The translations under genes and the position numbers were made by a program. A stretch of DNA of 64,000 nt, from assembly GCF_022662535.1 (NCBI RefSeq), contig NZ_JAKQYM010000001.1, positions 1 through 64,000 of the forward strand, given 5' to 3'. Source of the DNA: Polaribacter marinus. GTDB lineage: Bacteria > Bacteroidota > Bacteroidia > Flavobacteriales > Flavobacteriaceae. Below are positions 46,147 to 56,428 of the stretch, piece by piece (positions within the stretch are counted from its first letter, which is position 1; the number at the start of each line of letters is the position of its first letter). The notes under the pieces are model-generated. The model saw only the letters and a list, made by a program, of their open reading frames with translations. It had not been told where the DNA came from and searched no databases.

Positions 46147-49100
46147 TTACTTTTTAAAGTATTTCTTGTTTTTAAATGATGCAATAATGGTTAATAGAAT
46201 TAATGCACCTATATAAATAAATGCTTCTTTAGGAGTTACAGCTTTATCTCCACTTGCATAAGAATGTAAGCCAGATAAATAGAAATTAACACCAAAATAA
46301 GTCATCATTATTGATAAATAGGCAAATGCTGATGCAAAGTTAAATGATAATCTACCACGTAGCCCAGGTATTAAACGCATGTGTAATACAAAAGCATAAA
46401 TCATAATAGAAATTAAAGCCCAAGTTTCTTTTGGATCCCATCCCCAATAGCGTCCCCAGCTTTCATTAGCCCACATACCTCCAAGGAAATTTCCAATAGT
46501 TAGCATTACCAAACCAACAACTACAGCCATTTCATTTATAATGGTTAGTTCTTTAATGTTAATGTCCATTCGCTTTTTATTTTTCTCGGTTGTAAAAGAA
46601 ATTAAGATTAATGAAACAATTCCTAAAATCATGGCTAAAGAAAAAGGCCCATAACTTGCTACAATAATAGAAACATGTACTAATAACCACCAAGAATTTA
46701 AAACGGGTTGTAGGTTTGCAATTTCTGGATCTAACCAATTTTGATGGGCAAAAAGTAAGATGATTGCAGCTAAAAATGTTGTAGAACCAATGGTTAAAGC
46801 CGATTTTTTACCTAAAAACATACCAAATAACATCGTGGCCCAAGCAACATATATAATAGATTCATAAGCATTAGACCAAGGAGCATTTCCACTAATATAC
46901 CATCTAGAAGCAAGTCCAAAAGTGTGAAAAAGAAAGCTAAGAATAATTAAGGTAATTAACCCCTTTATGATGTAATTTAAAACTTTAGACTTGTAGTAAA
47001 ATATTTTTAAAATTTCAATAAAAATTAAAAGCAAACCTAAAGTCATATAGAAAATAGCACTTAATTTAAAGATGCCTAATTTGTTATAGGTAATTTCTAA
47101 GTCAATTTTCTTTTCTGAAGGATATACGTCTGCACCATATTTTTTCTGATAATTTTTAATTCCATCTAAAATTTGATTTGCTTTTGTATAATCATGAGTC
47201 TTTTTTGCACTTTGTAAAAGTTGTATATAAAGAGGTAACAGTTTAGGAACAAAAACAGAATCTGCCGTGTTAAATACTTTTACAGAAGAAAGTTCTGGAT
47301 GCGAAACCCATTTGTTATTTTCATCACCTTGTATTGGATAAATTCGTAAAATTCCACCTCCAATAGCGCTGTATAATAAGCCAACTCTTTTGTCAATTTT
47401 TATAAGATCCTTCTCAAATTTATTCTGAACATTCTTCTTTTGAGCCTCTGCAACTTGTTCTCTAATTTTATAGGTAACAGTAGAAGTGAAAAAGTCGGAT
47501 AATCTAGCATAGGTAGCAGTATCAGCAATACCTAATTGTCTGCGTATTTTGGTATTATGTTCTTCTAGATAAATGGCTGGAACTTCGTACCATAATCTTG
47601 GGTTTTCTATTATAGACAAGAAAACTTGACTAGGTTTCATGCCATATAATTCGTTTGTATGACTTACTTTTCTAACGAGTTCCGAAGCAAAAGTATGTGC
47701 AGGTTTCATTCGTCCACCAGCATCTTGAATGACTAATTTGTTGAACTTTTCAGCATGATGAGTATCAACTAAATTTGCTTTTAAAATAGAATCTATTTGT
47801 TGATCAGTAATTCTATTGATATGATTATCTTGATGTTGAGCAAAACTTATTGAAGATAAAAATAGAGCAGCTACAATAGATAATGTTACCTTTTTCTTTC
47901 TTATTTTTCGTAACGATTTTTTTAAGTCGTCAAAGCGTGTGTTTTTAGCAAAAAGCATACAAATTAAACCTGTGTATAAAAGTGAATATCCTAAATAAGT
48001 TACAAAAGTTCCCCAAAAATCATGATTTACAGATAAATGAGTTTCTTCTGTTTCGCCAGATAAATCATAACTAGATTGAAAGAATTTATAGCCTTTATGA
48101 TCTAGAATATGATTCATGAAAATTCTATAATCAAATTTGTCTTTGCCATCAATTACTGTAACTTCACTTGCATAGGAAGCTGCACTTTCTGAACCTGGAT
48201 ATTTCTCTAGCTGAAAATCGTTTAATTTTATACTAAAGGGAGTTTTTAAAACTTTAGCGCCGTACCACATTCTAAAATTTAAATCACCTATAGAAAACTC
48301 TTTTGCATTATCATTATTATATTTTCCTCCTGAGAGTTCTACTCTTTCGGTTTTATTATTTGTAGTGACGTCTAAAACAATAATGTCTAATTTTTTATCG
48401 TCTTTGGGACCTCTAATAGTTTGCATGATTCCTTTCTCTGCTGGCTTAGGAATTACAAATTGTAAGTCTCCAATATTGTGTAAAGTTAAATATTGAAAAT
48501 TTTGAACAGAATCTTTGGTTATTTTTCCTCTTTTTTGATCTGCCATTCTAAACCAATCTCCATCGGTCTTAGAAATCATTTTTAAGTTTCCGTCTTGGTT
48601 TTTAAAATTGATGGAAATATTTTCTTCTTTTGCCTCAAAACCAACTAAAACACCGTGGATATTTTGGATGGTTCCTTTTTTGATCCAGTGCTCATGACGA
48701 GTACCTTCGGAAGATTCTACAAAAAATAAATGTTCTACTCCATTTTTATCTTCAACTAATTTTCTTTCTGCCCATGGGATGTAATCAACTAAAGAAACTT
48801 TGTAATCCTTTCCTTTAAAATCATCGGAAAATGACCAATTGTTTTTTCCCCAAGCGGAAAGTAAAATAGGTTTGTGTTGTTTTTTTTGAACTTTTCTATT
48901 GTCAACAATTAAGTTTACATAAGTTGTTTCCGTCAAAAACTCATTGGTTGTTTCACCTTCGTTTATCAACATAATCCCTTCGTAGCCAACATACCTTGTT
49001 ATTCCTGCTCCAATAAGAATAAATAAGAAAGCTCCGTGAAACATTAAAACAGCCCATTTTTCTTTTTTGTAGAGGCGATATCTAAATATATTACCAAAAA

Positions 49101-49281
49101 AGTTGATGACAAAAAACACCATTATTGCCTCAAACCACCAAGTGTTATAGACTAATGCTTTAGAAGTTTGTGTTCCGTAATCGTTTTCTATAAAAGTGGC
49201 AACTCCCATTGCTGCTGCAAATAGAATAAATAAAACGGCCATTAAACGTGTAGAGTAGAGGAAATTTAAAATAGTTTTCAT
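46147..49281 (-). CDS. ccsA: Fused ResB/CcsA cytochrome c biogenesis protein
   Basis: A 1044-residue membrane protein. The N-terminal ResB (CcsB) part has helices in residues 5-100 and a large periplasmic domain with a helix near residue 425. After a second periplasmic region the CcsA part has about eight helices and the haem-handling tryptophan-rich motif WGRYWGWDPKETWALIS near residue 950. It exports haem and attaches it to apocytochrome c at the periplasmic side (System II). The single fused protein is the usual Bacteroidota form. Confidence 0.93.
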   Translation of the reverse strand: MKTILNFLYSTRLMAVLFILFAAAMGVATFIENDYGTQTSKALVYNTWWFEAIMVFFVINFFGNIFRYRLYKKEKWAVLMFHGAFLFILIGAGITRYVGYEGIMLINEGETTNEFLTETTYVNLIVDNRKVQKKQHKPILLSAWGKNNWSFSDDFKGKDYKVSLVDYIPWAERKLVEDKNGVEHLFFVESSEGTRHEHWIKKGTIQNIHGVLVGFEAKEENISINFKNQDGNLKMISKTDGDWFRMADQKRGKITKDSVQNFQYLTLHNIGDLQFVIPKPAEKGIMQTIRGPKDDKKLDIIVLDVTTNNKTERVELSGGKYNNDNAKEFSIGDLNFRMWYGAKVLKTPFSIKLNDFQLEKYPGSESAASYASEVTVIDGKDKFDYRIFMNHILDHKGYKFFQSSYDLSGETEETHLSVNHDFWGTFVTYLGYSLLYTGLICMLFAKNTRFDDLKKSLRKIRKKKVTLSIVAALFLSSISFAQHQDNHINRITDQQIDSILKANLVDTHHAEKFNKLVIQDAGGRMKPAHTFASELVRKVSHTNELYGMKPSQVFLSIIENPRLWYEVPAIYLEEHNTKIRRQLGIADTATYARLSDFFTSTVTYKIREQVAEAQKKNVQNKFEKDLIKIDKRVGLLYSAIGGGILRIYPIQGDENNKWVSHPELSSVKVFNTADSVFVPKLLPLYIQLLQSAKKTHDYTKANQILDGIKNYQKKYGADVYPSEKKIDLEITYNKLGIFKLSAIFYMTLGLLLIFIEILKIFYYKSKVLNYIIKGLITLIILSFLFHTFGLASRWYISGNAPWSNAYESIIYVAWATMLFGMFLGKKSALTIGSTTFLAAIILLFAHQNWLDPEIANLQPVLNSWWLLVHVSIIVASYGPFSLAMILGIVSLILISFTTEKNKKRMDINIKELTIINEMAVVVGLVMLTIGNFLGGMWANESWGRYWGWDPKETWALISIMIYAFVLHMRLIPGLRGRLSFNFASAFAYLSIMMTYFGVNFYLSGLHSYASGDKAVTPKEAFIYIGALILLTIIASFKNKKYFKK

Positions 49282-49484
49282 CCTGAAAGTATTGCTTTAA
49301 AAGTGTTGCAAATTTAAGGATAAAAGCACTAAAACAGTTGTGGTTTTGATGTTTTTTAATGTTAAAAAAGCATATTTTTTTATCGGAAAAGTATGCTTTT
49401 TAAGATTTACAGAGAGTACGCTACGATTTTATTTGATTGGTACTAGTTCGTTTTAACTTAATTTAAGTTTGATCGTTTATTTAA

Positions 49485-51557
49485 TTATTCGGCTACACTG
49501 TCAATTAATATGGTTAGTAAATCTATAGCAGCTTGTGCAATTTTGGTACCAGGACCAAAAACACCTACAGCGCCTGCATCGAATAAGAATTGATAATCTT
49601 GTGCAGGTATTACTCCTCCAACAATTACCATAATATCTTCTCGACCATATTTTTTTAATTCTGCAATTACTTGTGGTACTAATGTTTTATGACCTGCTGC
49701 TAAGGAAGAAATACCTAAAATATGTACATCGTTTTCTACAGCTTGTTTTGTAGCTTCTATAGGTGTTTGAAAAAGTGGTCCGATATCTACATCAAACCCT
49801 AAGTCAGCATAACCAGTAGCTACTACTTTTGCGCCTCTGTCATGGCCATCTTGTCCTAATTTTGCAATCATAATTCTTGGACGTCTTCCTTCTAAATCTG
49901 CAAATTTGTCTGCTAATTCGGTAGCTTTTTTAAATAGCTTGTCGTCTTTTATCTCTTTACTATACACGCCAGAAATGGTTTTATGAACTGCTTTATGTCT
50001 TCCAAAAACTTCCTCTAAAGCATCTGAAATTTCACCTAAACTAGCTCTGTTTCTTGCTGCTTTAACTGCTAAATCTAATAAGTTTTCTTTTCCTGTTTTT
50101 GCAGCTTCGGTTAAAGCTACTAAAGATTTTTTTACGGCAACAGCATTTCTTTCTAATTTTAGTTTGTTTAATCTTTCTATTTGTGATTTACGAACAGCTT
50201 CATTGTCTACTTCTAAAATGTGTAAAGGGTCTTCTTTTTTTAATTGATACTTATTTACTCCAACAATAACATCTTGTCCGCTATCAATTTTTGCTTGCTT
50301 TTTTGCTGCGGCTTCTTCAATTCTCATTTTTGGAATTCCTTTTTCAATTGCTTTTGTCATTCCTCCTAATTCCTCAACTTCTGTCATTAATTCCCAAGCT
50401 TTGTTGGCAATATCTTCAGTTAATTTTTCTAGATGGTAGCTTCCAGCCCAGGGATCTACCGTTTTTGTAATATGTGTTTCTTGTTGTAAGTAGATTTGTG
50501 TGTTTCTTGCAATTCTAGCTGAAAAATCCGTTGGTAATGCAATGGCTTCATCCAAAGCATTTGTATGTAAGCTTTGTGTGCCGCCAAAAGCAGCAGCCAT
50601 GGCTTCAATCGTTGTTCTAGCAATATTGTTAAATGGATCTTGTTCTGTTAATGACCAGCCACTTGTTTGACAATGGGTTCTTAATGCTAGAGATTTTTGA
50701 TTTTTAGGATTGAATTGTTTTACAATCTTTGCCCACAACATTCTTGCGGCTCTTAATTTTGCGATTTCTGAAAAATGATCCATACCAATGGCCCAAAAGA
50801 AAGACAATCTTGGAGCAAAAGAGTCGATATCCATTCCTGCTTCTATTCCTTTTTTTAGATATTCTAATCCGTCTGCCAATGTATAAGCTAGCTCAATTTC
50901 TGCAGTGGCACCTGCTTCTTGCATATGATATCCAGAAATAGAAATCGAATTAAATTTTGGCATATTATTGCTGGTGTATTCAAAAATATCTGCAATAATT
51001 TTCATGGAAGGAGAAGGAGGGTAGATGTATGTGTTTCTCACCATAAACTCCTTTAAAATATCATTTTGAATAGTTCCTGCTAATAAGTCGGCAGAAACTC
51101 CTTGTTCTTCTGCGGCAACAATATAAAAAGCTAGAATTGGTAAGACCGCTCCGTTCATAGTCATAGAGACAGACATCTTATCTAACGGAATTTGGTCAAA
51201 TAAAACTTTCATGTCTTCAACAGAATCTATAGCAACACCTGCTTTACCAACATCACCTTGTACGCGTTCATGATCTGAATCATAACCTCTATGAGTGGCT
51301 AAGTCAAAAGCAACAGATAGTCCTTTTTGACCGGCTTCTAAATTTCTTCTATAAAAGGCATTGCTTTCTTCTGCTGTAGAAAAACCAGCATATTGTCTTA
51401 TGGTCCATGGTCTTCTTACGAACATTGTAGAATAGGGGCCACGTAAATTTGGCGCAATTCCTGCTACAAAGTTTTCGTGTTCAAAAGCGATAGAAGGTTT
51501 TGAATACGATTTTTTCAATTTAAGAGTATCAAATGATTTTCTAGTTGTTTTCTTCAT
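49485..51557 (-). CDS. scpA: Methylmalonyl-CoA mutase large subunit
   Basis: A 690-residue adenosylcobalamin enzyme. The TIM-barrel part starts with [21 protein letters not shown] near residue 47. The C-terminal B12-binding domain has [20 protein letters not shown] near residue 568, which carries the lower-ligand His (DxHxxG), and FGPGTKI near the end. It interconverts methylmalonyl-CoA and succinyl-CoA, with the small subunit encoded at 51887. A 110-residue membrane protein gene lies between the two and overlaps this start by 17 bases. Confidence 0.95.
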   Translation of the reverse strand: MKKTTRKSFDTLKLKKSYSKPSIAFEHENFVAGIAPNLRGPYSTMFVRRPWTIRQYAGFSTAEESNAFYRRNLEAGQKGLSVAFDLATHRGYDSDHERVQGDVGKAGVAIDSVEDMKVLFDQIPLDKMSVSMTMNGAVLPILAFYIVAAEEQGVSADLLAGTIQNDILKEFMVRNTYIYPPSPSMKIIADIFEYTSNNMPKFNSISISGYHMQEAGATAEIELAYTLADGLEYLKKGIEAGMDIDSFAPRLSFFWAIGMDHFSEIAKLRAARMLWAKIVKQFNPKNQKSLALRTHCQTSGWSLTEQDPFNNIARTTIEAMAAAFGGTQSLHTNALDEAIALPTDFSARIARNTQIYLQQETHITKTVDPWAGSYHLEKLTEDIANKAWELMTEVEELGGMTKAIEKGIPKMRIEEAAAKKQAKIDSGQDVIVGVNKYQLKKEDPLHILEVDNEAVRKSQIERLNKLKLERNAVAVKKSLVALTEAAKTGKENLLDLAVKAARNRASLGEISDALEEVFGRHKAVHKTISGVYSKEIKDDKLFKKATELADKFADLEGRRPRIMIAKLGQDGHDRGAKVVATGYADLGFDVDIGPLFQTPIEATKQAVENDVHILGISSLAAGHKTLVPQVIAELKKYGREDIMVIVGGVIPAQDYQFLFDAGAVGVFGPGTKIAQAAIDLLTILIDSVAE

Positions 51558-51873
51558 CTAATTTTAGCTTCATTAAATCGTATAGTTTTGTGCTTATTCT
51601 TTTCAATTCTTTCTTTTTAATTTTAATTTTCTTAAAATTTTGAAATATAAAAAGAGTACTAATTAATATTAAAATTATTATTGTTGAAATAATAAAGTTT
51701 ATACCGTTTCCAAAATAATGGTATACCTTTTCTTCTAAATAAAATGTAAGAACAATTGTTATTACCATTAACCCTAAAAGATATTTTGGGGTCTTTGTTT
51801 TTATGTGTTCAATCTCTTTTTCAAGAATATTTTGCCTATTACGGTGCTTTATTATTTCATTATTATTCCCCAA
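51541..51873 (-). CDS. Small coiled-coil/membrane protein between mutase subunits
   Basis: A 110-residue protein that I do not recognise. It has two hydrophobic segments ([15 protein letters not shown] near residues 32-46 and [20 protein letters not shown] near residues 58-77) between lysine-rich, helix-prone ends. It overlaps the large mutase gene by 17 bases and follows the small-subunit gene by 13 bases, so it is translated in the same unit. Its base use is more AT-rich than that of the mutase genes, suggesting a later insertion. Confidence 0.65.
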   Translation of the reverse strand: MGNNNEIIKHRNRQNILEKEIEHIKTKTPKYLLGLMVITIVLTFYLEEKVYHYFGNGINFIISTIIILILISTLFIFQNFKKIKIKKKELKRISTKLYDLMKLKLDEENN

Positions 51874-51886
51874 AACAAATACGTGT

Positions 51887-53242
51887 TTAATTAGTTTCTT
51901 CTTGTAATCTTTCTTTTTCTAATGTTTCTGAAAGACGACTTTTTATTATTGGGGGGATTAATGTTTTAATATTTCTTTTTTTTGCAAAAGGATACAACTC
52001 CAAATCATTTTTCATTGTATCATTTTTATTGGATTGTAAGTTTGTTCCCAAAAGTACAATCTCTTTTTTGTTTAGTTTTTCTAATTCTTTTTCGCTACTT
52101 TCTTTAATCTTTTTTTGAATCTTGCCGTCCTTTAGTTGTTTTAAAAATCCACCAGATTGTTCTATTTGTTTAAAAATTTCTAATGCTTTTTCAGCTAATT
52201 GCTCTGTTAAAGACTCAATATAATATGCTCCATCAGCAAAGTTTTGAGCTTCATTTAAATAACTTTCTTGTTGTAAAATTAATAATTGATTTCTTGCAAT
52301 TCGTTCTCCAAATTCATTTGATTTATGATAAATTGTGTCATAAGCAATGGTAGAAATAGTGTTTGCACCACCCAAAATAGCACTCATAGTTTCGGAAGTT
52401 GTTCTTAGTAAATTTACGTTGTAATCGTATAAGGTTTTATTACGTAAACTAGGTTGAACAAATAAATGAGCTTCAGTGTCTAGGATGTCGTATTCATTTA
52501 AAAGTGTTTCCCATAAGATTCTGAAAGCTCTTAATTTAGCAATTTCAAAAAAATAATTACCACTTACAGACATTATAAAGTTAATTTTATGGGCATTTTT
52601 ACTACCAATATGTTGTAGGTACTCGTTTGCATGTGCCAAAGTATATGCAAGTTGTTGACTAATGTTTGCTCCGGCATTTTGATACAAGTCACCAGAAACA
52701 GAGATGCAATTACTAGTAGATTTTACAATGTTATCTAGCTTTTTAAAATCGTCTTTTAAGCTAACAAACCAATTGCCGCTTTCTGCTAAATGGCCAATAA
52801 TATCGGTTTGAAAAAAAGTATGTTTTGACTTGATGTAATTTGAAAGTTCAATTTGAAATTCCTCATTTAAAAAGTAAAAATTAAAGTAAATAAATGTTGA
52901 CTTTACATTAATGTTTTGAAGCACAATTTTATAATCAAAAACAGAATTGGCTTTAAATTGAATTGAATTAGCTCCTCTTTTTAATGCGTCTGTAGCTAAC
53001 GAATTTGCAATTTTCTCATCATCAATAAAAATAGTTTGACAAATATTAAATCCTTTTTTAGGAGTATTTATTTTTTGATTTGATCGATCTTCAGATGTGT
53101 AAAAAGGTTTTACAACAATGCCTTCTTCGGTTTTCCAAAGTAAAGTTTCATTATAGTCTGCACCTTTTAAATCTGCTTGAATTTTTTGTTTCCAAGCTGT
53201 AGGTGTCGTTCCTTTAAATTCATCAAATAGAAAATTACTCAT
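51887..53242 (-). CDS. mutA: Methylmalonyl-CoA mutase small subunit
   Basis: A 451-residue mutase-like protein. It shares the barrel with the large subunit, including SGDLYQNAGANISQQLAYTLA near residue 182 and FEIAKLRAFRILWETLL near residue 232, but lacks the C-terminal B12-binding domain, as the beta subunit of the heterodimer should. It is shorter than actinobacterial MutA (over 600 residues), a form common in Bacteroidota. Its start overlaps by one base the stop of the DivIC-like gene. Confidence 0.9.
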   Translation of the reverse strand: MSNFLFDEFKGTTPTAWKQKIQADLKGADYNETLLWKTEEGIVVKPFYTSEDRSNQKINTPKKGFNICQTIFIDDEKIANSLATDALKRGANSIQFKANSVFDYKIVLQNINVKSTFIYFNFYFLNEEFQIELSNYIKSKHTFFQTDIIGHLAESGNWFVSLKDDFKKLDNIVKSTSNCISVSGDLYQNAGANISQQLAYTLAHANEYLQHIGSKNAHKINFIMSVSGNYFFEIAKLRAFRILWETLLNEYDILDTEAHLFVQPSLRNKTLYDYNVNLLRTTSETMSAILGGANTISTIAYDTIYHKSNEFGERIARNQLLILQQESYLNEAQNFADGAYYIESLTEQLAEKALEIFKQIEQSGGFLKQLKDGKIQKKIKESSEKELEKLNKKEIVLLGTNLQSNKNDTMKNDLELYPFAKKRNIKTLIPPIIKSRLSETLEKERLQEETN

Positions 53243-53559
53243 TATTTTTTAATGGTATCAAATTCAATTATATATATGTCTTCGTTTTCCTTTTTCATTA
53301 AATATTTTTCTCTAGCAAAACGCTCCAATTGCAAAGAATCTTCTAACTTTTTTATCGTAGCCTTGTCCTCTGCTATTTTTGTTTTGTAAAATGAAATGGT
53401 GTTTTCTAAATCGTTAATTTCTTTATCAAATTTACGATGTACCAAATATGAGTTTTCATCAAAAAATAACATCCAAATTAAAAATGGAATAAAAATTAAA
53501 ACAAAAATATTTGTAATAATTTTTACGACTTTATTATTTTTAAAGGTACGAAAAGTCAT
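53242..53559 (-). CDS. FtsB/DivIC-like septum formation initiator
   Basis: A 105-residue bitopic protein. One membrane helix (residues 14-29, IITNIFVLIFIPFLIWML) is followed by a periplasmic coiled coil (IN DLENTISFYKTKIAEDKAT region, residues 45-75) and ERFAREKYLMKKENEDIYII, the family's closing motif. It belongs to the divisome complex with FtsL and FtsQ partners. The gene lies 2 bases after udk and overlaps mutA by one base. Confidence 0.85.
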   Translation of the reverse strand: MTFRTFKNNKVVKIITNIFVLIFIPFLIWMLFFDENSYLVHRKFDKEINDLENTISFYKTKIAEDKATIKKLEDSLQLERFAREKYLMKKENEDIYIIEFDTIKK

Positions 53560-53561
53560 TA

Positions 53562-54167
53562 TTATAAACGTTCGTTAATTACTGTTCTTACAATGTCTAT
53601 GGCTACGGTGTTAAATCTATCATTAGGAATAATTAAATCGGCGAAATTCTTTGTTGGCTCAATAAATTGCTGATGCATAGGTTTTAGGGTGTCTTGATAA
53701 CGGTTTAAAACTTCATCTATGTCTCTTCCTCTTTCTGTAATGTCTCTTCGAACCCTTCTAATTAAGCGTTCATCTGTATCTGCATGTACAAAAATTTTAA
53801 TATCGAAAAGGTTTCGAAGTGCTTCGCTATTAAAAATTAAAATTCCTTCTACAATTACAACTTTTCTAGGATGTGTTTTTACAGTATCTTTTGTTCTGTT
53901 ATGTGTTACAAAAGAATAAACTGGTTGTTCTATTATTTCGCCATTTTTAAGAGCTGTTAAATGTTTTACTATTAAATCGAAATCGATTGCTCTAGGATGA
54001 TCGAAATTTATTTTGGTTCTTTCTTCATAAGATAAGTTATTTGTTTCCTTGTAATAAGAGTCTTGTGATATTACGCAAACTTCATCTGCAGGAAGTTGAT
54101 TGATTATTTGATTTACAACAGTAGTTTTTCCACTTCCTGTTCCTCCAGCAATTCCAATTATTAACAT
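53562..54167 (-). CDS. udk: Uridine kinase
   Basis: A 201-residue P-loop kinase. GIAGGTGSGKTTVVNQI at residues 5-21 binds ATP. ISQDSYYKETNNLSYEERTK near residue 34 and FDHPRAIDFDLIV near residue 54 are uridine-kinase signatures. It phosphorylates uridine and cytidine in salvage. It starts a compact - strand operon that continues with the DivIC-like and mutase genes. A TAAATTTG sequence on the - strand at 54194-54187 could be its -7 box. Confidence 0.93.
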   Translation of the reverse strand: MLIIGIAGGTGSGKTTVVNQIINQLPADEVCVISQDSYYKETNNLSYEERTKINFDHPRAIDFDLIVKHLTALKNGEIIEQPVYSFVTHNRTKDTVKTHPRKVVIVEGILIFNSEALRNLFDIKIFVHADTDERLIRRVRRDITERGRDIDEVLNRYQDTLKPMHQQFIEPTKNFADLIIPNDRFNTVAIDIVRTVINERL

Positions 54168-54524
54168 TTAGTTGTGTTTAGTTTCACAAATTTACAAAAA
54201 TCTAAAGATTTTTATAGATTAATAAAGTTATTGATTTTAATATCTTTTGCTTTTAAAGCAAACATTAAATTATACAAGTTAAAAAAGGTTGTGTTTATGT
54301 GTATAAAATGTTAGTTCCTTCTTTTTTTATATCAAAGGAATATACCACAAAAATACAAAACGTTTAATCGTTCTAAAAATAAGAAATTATATAAAAAAAA
54401 GTTAATTTTTTTTGAATGATTGAAACTTTTTTTTAGTGTAATTATAATCTTAAAAAGGTGGTTTATAAAAGTTTAATCTAAAAAAAAATCTCAAAAAATA
54501 TTTTTTTGAGATTTTTAAATTAAG
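54168..54524. other. Gene-free spacer
   Basis: No gene is visible. The spacer is very AT-rich, includes the probable udk promoter near its left end and the tRNA terminator at its right end. Nothing else stands out. Confidence 0.6.
54480..54517 (-). terminator. Terminator of tRNA-Thr
   Basis: AAAAATCTCAAAAAA (54484-54498) pairs perfectly over 15 bases with TTTTTTGAGATTTTT (54502-54516). It lies directly behind the tRNA gene on the - strand. Confidence 0.75.
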
Positions 54525-54598
54525 AGCCGATGGAGGGACTCGAACCCACGACCTGCTGATTACAAATCAGCTGCTCTAGCCAGCTGAGCTACATCGGC
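54525..54598 (-). tRNA. tRNA-Thr (anticodon TGT)
   Basis: On the - strand the gene reads GCCGATGTAGCTCAGCTGGC at its 5' end and TTCGAGTCCCTCCATCGGCT at its 3' end. The acceptor arms GCCGATG/CATCGGC pair fully. The anticodon stem is CTGAT/ATCAG-like around the loop TTTGTAA, giving TGT, which reads ACA (Thr). CCA is not encoded. Confidence 0.95.
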
Positions 54599-54661
54599 TT
54601 TTTGAATTAAGAGTTTGCAAATTAAATACAAAAAAAGAAACTGAACAAGATAAATTTGATA

Positions 54662-55963
54662 TTATTTTAAAGCGTCTTTATAAACGCTCAAACAGCGTTC
54701 TCTTGCTAATTTATGATAAACAATTGGACTTGGATAAGTCAATTCTTGAAAGTCTGTAACCCAGCTTTTTATATAGGTTAAATCTTTGTCAAACTTTTGA
54801 ATTTGGGTTGTAGGGTTAAAAATTCTAAAGTAAGGGGCAGCATCAACACCACAACCAGCAACCCATTGCCAGTTACCAACGTTACTTGCTTGCTCGTAAT
54901 CGTGTAATTTTTCTGCAAAGTATGCTTCTCCCCATCTCCAATCAATTAATAAATGTTTGCATAAAAAACTACCAACTAACATTCTTACCCTGTTATGCAT
55001 AAAACCAGTTTGATTTAATTCTCTCATTCCAGCATCAACTAAAGGATAACCTGTTTTTCCTTTACACCAAGCTTCAAATTCATTTTCGTTATTTCTCCAC
55101 AGAATTCTATCGTATTTGGGTTTAAAACTGTTTTTTGCGGTCAGTGGAAAATGCCATAAAATTTGCATAAAAAACTCACGCCAAATCAATTCTTTTAAAA
55201 AAGTGTTGTTATTACTTTTAGACGCTAGGTTAACCATTTTACGAATACTAACGGTTCCGAATCTTAAATGGGTTCCTAATTTTGATGTACTGTTTTTTGA
55301 AGGAAAATTTCTGGTTTCTTCATAATCATCAATAAGTTCTGGGCTAACTTTATAAGATTCTATTTTTATAGAAGATTTTGTAAAGCCAATTTCATCTAAT
55401 GTTTTAATTTGATGTTTTTTAGTTTTAATGAAATTTTCTAAATTCTTTTCTGAAGGGAAAAAATGTACTCCTTTAAAATGAAAAGATTCTAACCACTTTT
55501 TAGAGTAAGGGGTATATACTTTATAAGCTGTTCCGTCTTTTTTTACAATTTCATTTCTTTCAAAAATCACTTGATCTTTATAAGTGTTAAAATTAATGTT
55601 TTTTGAAGTAAGGAATTCTTTAATTTCTAAATCTCTTTTGATGGCGTATGGTTCGTAATCGTTATTTGTGAAAACAGAATGTATGTGGTGTTTTTGAATA
55701 AGATTTGTAAATACATCTTTTGGGGTTCCATAAAAAACAGTTAAAGAGCTCTCTATTTTTTTTAGTTGATTATTGAGGTTTTCTAATTCTTGATGTATAA
55801 AAGTTACTCGCGCATCATCCTTTGGTAGTCTTTCTAAAATTTCTTTATCGAAAATAAAAATTGGTAGCACTTTTTTTTTAGAATTTAATGCGTGAAATAG
55901 TCCGCAATTATCATCTAAACGGAGGTCTCTTCTAAACCAAAAAATGTTGATTTCCTCGTTCAT
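54662..55963 (-). CDS. phr: Deoxyribodipyrimidine photolyase (class I type)
   Basis: A 433-residue cryptochrome/photolyase family protein. The N-terminal antenna domain starts with INIFWFRRDLRLDDNCGLFH. The FAD-binding C-terminal part has WREFFMQILWHFP near residue 245, GKTGYPLVDAGMRELNQTGF near residue 291, NRVRMLVGSFLCKHLLIDWR near residue 313 and NVGNWQWVAGCGVDAAPYFR near residue 347, with the tryptophans of the electron path. It repairs UV-made cyclobutane dimers using blue light. It heads or joins a run of stress-related genes (SRPBCC, TspO, glutathione peroxidase). Confidence 0.92.
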   Translation of the reverse strand: MNEEINIFWFRRDLRLDDNCGLFHALNSKKKVLPIFIFDKEILERLPKDDARVTFIHQELENLNNQLKKIESSLTVFYGTPKDVFTNLIQKHHIHSVFTNNDYEPYAIKRDLEIKEFLTSKNINFNTYKDQVIFERNEIVKKDGTAYKVYTPYSKKWLESFHFKGVHFFPSEKNLENFIKTKKHQIKTLDEIGFTKSSIKIESYKVSPELIDDYEETRNFPSKNSTSKLGTHLRFGTVSIRKMVNLASKSNNNTFLKELIWREFFMQILWHFPLTAKNSFKPKYDRILWRNNENEFEAWCKGKTGYPLVDAGMRELNQTGFMHNRVRMLVGSFLCKHLLIDWRWGEAYFAEKLHDYEQASNVGNWQWVAGCGVDAAPYFRIFNPTTQIQKFDKDLTYIKSWVTDFQELTYPSPIVYHKLARERCLSVYKDALK

Positions 55964-56428
55964 TTACTTGTATTCTCCAAAAAGTTCAATCATTTTTTTT
56001 TGTCTGTAGTTAAAGATCTCTTCTAGTTTTGGTTTTACTAAAATAGGATATGCTAATTGACCTAAAATTCCCATAGGTATTTTATAATCGATAATGTCTT
56101 CCATTTGTACGCCTCCTTTAATTTCTTTGATAAAATGTTTATGATGCCATAATGCATATGGACCAAAACGCTGTTCATCTACAAAATATTCATTTTCTTT
56201 TACATGTGTAATTTCTGTTACCCATTTTGTTTTAATTCTAAGAATAGGGGTAACAATGTACTGTATAATTTGACCCGCAAACATTGGTTTTTCAGTTCCA
56301 GAAAGAATATCAAAACTCATATAATCGGGTGTAATGGTTTTTAAATTTATAGGATTAGATAAAAATTCCCAAGCTTTTTCAATACTAATTGGGATGTTTT
56401 GTTTTTTATGAAGTGTGTATATTTTCAT
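55964..56428 (-). CDS. SRPBCC family protein
   Basis: A 154-residue protein of the START/Bet v1-like fold. KQNIPISIEKAWEFLSNPINLKTITP near the start and the DYMSFDIL segment, with the late KKMIELFGE helix, are typical of the group annotated as ligand-binding SRPBCC or, in plants and cyanobacteria, cell-division-inhibitor-like proteins. It probably binds a hydrophobic ligand in the cytosol. It abuts the photolyase gene without spacing, a pairing often seen in Flavobacteriaceae. Confidence 0.8.
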   Translation of the reverse strand: MKIYTLHKKQNIPISIEKAWEFLSNPINLKTITPDYMSFDILSGTEKPMFAGQIIQYIVTPILRIKTKWVTEITHVKENEYFVDEQRFGPYALWHHKHFIKEIKGGVQMEDIIDYKIPMGILGQLAYPILVKPKLEEIFNYRQKKMIELFGEYK

